A stretch of DNA of 64,000 bases. Source: Oscillospiraceae bacterium (GTDB taxonomy: Bacteria; Bacillota; Clostridia; Oscillospirales; Ruminococcaceae). Below, one piece after another: positions 61,858-64,000 of this stretch. The notes beneath the pieces were generated by a model. That model was not told the origin of the DNA and searched no databases. It saw nothing but the letters and a program-made list of their open reading frames with translations. The stretch lies in NCBI GenBank assembly GCA_030539275.1, contig JAUNSK010000007.1:1-64000 (forward strand). Reading direction: 5' to 3'. Made by a program: the position numbers and the translations under genes. The first letter of the stretch is position 1. Each line of letters starts with the position of its first letter.

Positions 61858-64000
61858 ATGAAACAAAAACTACTAAGTTGTTTCATCGCAGTTTTAATGT
61901 GTTTCACCCTGATTCCTGCCGGGGCTGTTACTGCCGCAACAGTTCTGACTGAGAATAAAACGGGAAACGCAGACGATTATGACTACGAGCTCTGGAAAGA
62001 CTACGGCACTACCAGCATGACACTTAATGCAGGCGGTACTTTCAGTTGTCAGTGGAGCAATATCGGCAATGCTCTTTTCCGTAAAGGAAAGAAATACGGA
62101 TCCTCACCGAGCTGGCAGTCACTCAAAGGTATCAATGTTGATTACAGCTGTGACTATAATCCAAACGGAAACTCATATCTTTGTGTTTACGGCTGGACCA
62201 AAGAACCTCTGGTTGAATACTATATCGTAGACAGCTGGGGCAGCTGGCGTCCACCAGGATCTTCTCCGAAAGCTCAGATCACAGTTGACGGCGGTACATA
62301 TGATGTTTACGAGACTACTCGTGTAAATAAGCCGTCAATCATAGGAGACACAACATTCCAGCAGTACTGGAGCGTTCGTACTACAAAGCGTACAAGCGGT
62401 ACAATTTCTGTAAGCAAGCATTTCGAAGCATGGGAAAAGCTCGGAATGAAAATGGGAAACATGTATGAAACTGCCCTTACAGTTGAAGGCTACCAGTCAA
62501 GCGGCAGCGCAAACGTTACTAAGAACAACATTACTTTCGGCGAAACCCAGACGACTGATCCTCCGGTTACCACAAAGCCTTTAGACGGCGATACTCCTGT
62601 TGGTTCAGGCACTGGCGTATCTGATACATTTGAAGGTACAGGCAGCAGCTGGACAGGACGCGGCGATGTAAATGTACTTCTTACAAGCAGTTACAAGCAC
62701 GGCGGAAGCAAATCAATGGCATGTACAGGAAGAACCGATTCATGGAACGGTTTATCTTGTGCATCAAGCGAACTTAAGGCCGGCGGTTCCTATACTTTTG
62801 ATTCCTATGTAAGCTATGACAACAGTGCTTATCCTTCACATGGTTTCACATTTGGTGTTCAGTATGATGACAGCACAGGCACAACACAGTATGACAATAT
62901 TGGTAATGCAACTGTTTCATCAGGCAAATGGTCACTTCTTTCAGGTGACTTCACAATTCCGTCAGGTGCATCAAACATTTCTCTGTATGTACAGACAGAA
63001 TATACTGAATCCGCTACAGCAGAAGATCTTATTGACTTCTACCTTGATGATGTAACGCTTACTTCATCAGGTTCAATAACACCGCCTGTTACTACACCTG
63101 GTACTACAACTCCGGGAAGCGGTACAACCGGCAACCAGAATTCAAAGTATCTTAAAGAAGCATTCGGTGATTTCTTCAGGATCGGTACATCAGTCAGCCC
63201 TAATGAGCTCAGCTCAGGCGGAGACTTTATCAAGAAACACTTCAACAGCATCACTCCTGAAAATGAACTTAAACCGGATTCAACTCTTAACCAGCAGGCA
63301 AGCCAGCAGATGGGCAATAATGTAAACCCGCAGGTTTCTCTGAGCTATGGTGCAAAACAGACTCTTAAGTTCTGTGAGGACAACAACATTGCACTTCGTG
63401 GTCATACACTTGTATGGTACAGCCAGACTCCTGACTGGTTATTCCGTGAAAACTTCTCAAACAACGGAAGCTACGTTTCAAAAGACATTATGGACCAGCG
63501 TCTTGAAAACTACATCAAGAACGTTATGAATGCAATCGCAACTGAATTCCCTAAACTTAATGTTTATGCATGGGATGTCTGCAACGAATTATTTGTAAAT
63601 GACGGCGGCGGACTCCGTCCGGCTGACAACTCGAACTGGACCAGAATCTACGGTGATGACAGCTTTGTTATGAAGGCATTCACATATGCAAGAAAATATG
63701 CTCCTAAGGGATGCAAACTCTTCCTCAATGATTACAACGAATATATTCCTGCAAAGACAAATGATATCTACAACCTGGCTATGAAGCTTAAGGAAGCAGG
63801 CGTTATCGATGGTATCGGAATGCAGTCTCATCTTGATGTTTCATACCCAAGTGCCCAGGTATACAAAACTGCTCTTGAAAAGTTCTTAAGCACAGGCCTC
63901 GAAGTTCAGGTTACTGAGCTTGATATCACATGCGGCGATGCATCTGCACAGGCTAAGCTCTTCGCTGATATATTCCAGCTTTGCGTTGACCATGCTTCAC
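61858..64000 (+). CDS. XynD-like GH11-CBM22-GH10 xylanase, copy 2 (cut by the window end)
   Basis: The reading frame is open from the ATG at 61858 to the end of the window, giving 714 visible residues that include all of GH11, CBM22 and both GH10 catalytic glutamates. By eye I found no base difference from copy 1 over about 2.14 kb, including 20 bases before the start. The offset is 4220 bp. The linker and dockerin fall outside the window. Two such copies would raise xylanase dosage under slightly different promoters. Confidence 0.95.
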   Translation, partial: MKQKLLSCFIAVLMCFTLIPAGAVTAATVLTENKTGNADDYDYELWKDYGTTSMTLNAGGTFSCQWSNIGNALFRKGKKYGSSPSWQSLKGINVDYSCDYNPNGNSYLCVYGWTKEPLVEYYIVDSWGSWRPPGSSPKAQITVDGGTYDVYETTRVNKPSIIGDTTFQQYWSVRTTKRTSGTISVSKHFEAWEKLGMKMGNMYETALTVEGYQSSGSANVTKNNITFGETQTTDPPVTTKPLDGDTPVGSGTGVSDTFEGTGSSWTGRGDVNVLLTSSYKHGGSKSMACTGRTDSWNGLSCASSELKAGGSYTFDSYVSYDNSAYPSHGFTFGVQYDDSTGTTQYDNIGNATVSSGKWSLLSGDFTIPSGASNISLYVQTEYTESATAEDLIDFYLDDVTLTSSGSITPPVTTPGTTTPGSGTTGNQNSKYLKEAFGDFFRIGTSVSPNELSSGGDFIKKHFNSITPENELKPDSTLNQQASQQMGNNVNPQVSLSYGAKQTLKFCEDNNIALRGHTLVWYSQTPDWLFRENFSNNGSYVSKDIMDQRLENYIKNVMNAIATEFPKLNVYAWDVCNELFVNDGGGLRPADNSNWTRIYGDDSFVMKAFTYARKYAPKGCKLFLNDYNEYIPAKTNDIYNLAMKLKEAGVIDGIGMQSHLDVSYPSAQVYKTALEKFLSTGLEVQVTELDITCGDASAQAKLFADIFQLCVDHAS

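Noticed and set aside
1-64000. CRISPR arrays, tRNA or rRNA genes
   Set aside because: No regularly spaced repeat series beyond the two-unit tandem repeat, and no tRNA or rRNA signature was seen by eye; a computational scan would be needed to be sure.

Overview
The window looks like a chromosomal segment of a fibre-degrading Ruminococcus (Firmicutes, Oscillospiraceae), close in style to R. flavefaciens. The evidence is AT-rich Gram-positive DNA with strong AGGAGG-type ribosome sites, three kinds of dockerin-bearing secreted protein, a GH11-CBM22-GH10-dockerin xylanase of the XynD type, and a typical clostridial housekeeping set. Species assignment is inference; no rRNA or tRNA gene was seen.

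Layout. 1-3.8 kb: glycolytic genes pgk, tpiA and gpmI on the minus strand. 4-8.2 kb: a DtxR/MntR-like regulator and a large secreted papain-family protease with a C-terminal dockerin. 8.3-10.9 kb: a two-component system whose kinase has a long Pro/Thr-rich extracytoplasmic region. 10.9-21.1 kb: an unusual minus-strand operon joining two carbohydrate-importer permeases to a MacA/HlyD-like adaptor, a MacB-periplasmic-core-like membrane protein, a lipoprotein that fuses a propeller-like domain to a solute-binding protein, and a second propeller-only lipoprotein. 21.3-24 kb: a PAS-GGDEF-histidine kinase-receiver hybrid. 24.6-30.5 kb: decarboxylase sodium-pump gamma and beta subunits, a VanY-type peptidase, a membrane protein, TrmL and DegV. 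30.6-36.2 kb: a reduced type VII secretion-like cluster (EsaB/YukD-like, unknown, LytTR regulator with an altered receiver, EssC-like ATPase). 36.5-41.8 kb: PHP phosphoesterase, malic enzyme, TSCPD protein, YdcF-like protein, an archaeal-type phosphoglycerate mutase and a degenerate PdxT homologue. 42-46.1 kb: two-component system plus a lantibiotic-protection-type ABC transporter. 46.1-46.8 kb: two tandem copies of a tiny transcription unit encoding a 17-residue three-cysteine peptide. 47-53.3 kb: pnp, rpsO, SpoIIM-like, DUF624-like and proC. 53.5-64 kb: plant cell wall degradation: GH5 with an internal dockerin, an AraC/LacI-hybrid regulator, and two XynD-like xylanase genes whose visible coding sequence is the same, separated by an SGNH hydrolase. 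The second xylanase runs off the window.

How the parts fit. The xylan locus has its own regulator, promoters and a candidate operator. The transport operon and the adjacent two-component system probably act at the cell envelope. The most novel items are (a) the duplicated micropeptide units beside the two-component/ABC cassette, with cysteines at exact heptad spacing, covarying terminator stems and 11-bp phased promoter repeats; (b) the importer/MacAB-like hybrid operon with its propeller-solute-binding fusion; and (c) the minimal EssC cluster without the other type VII core genes.
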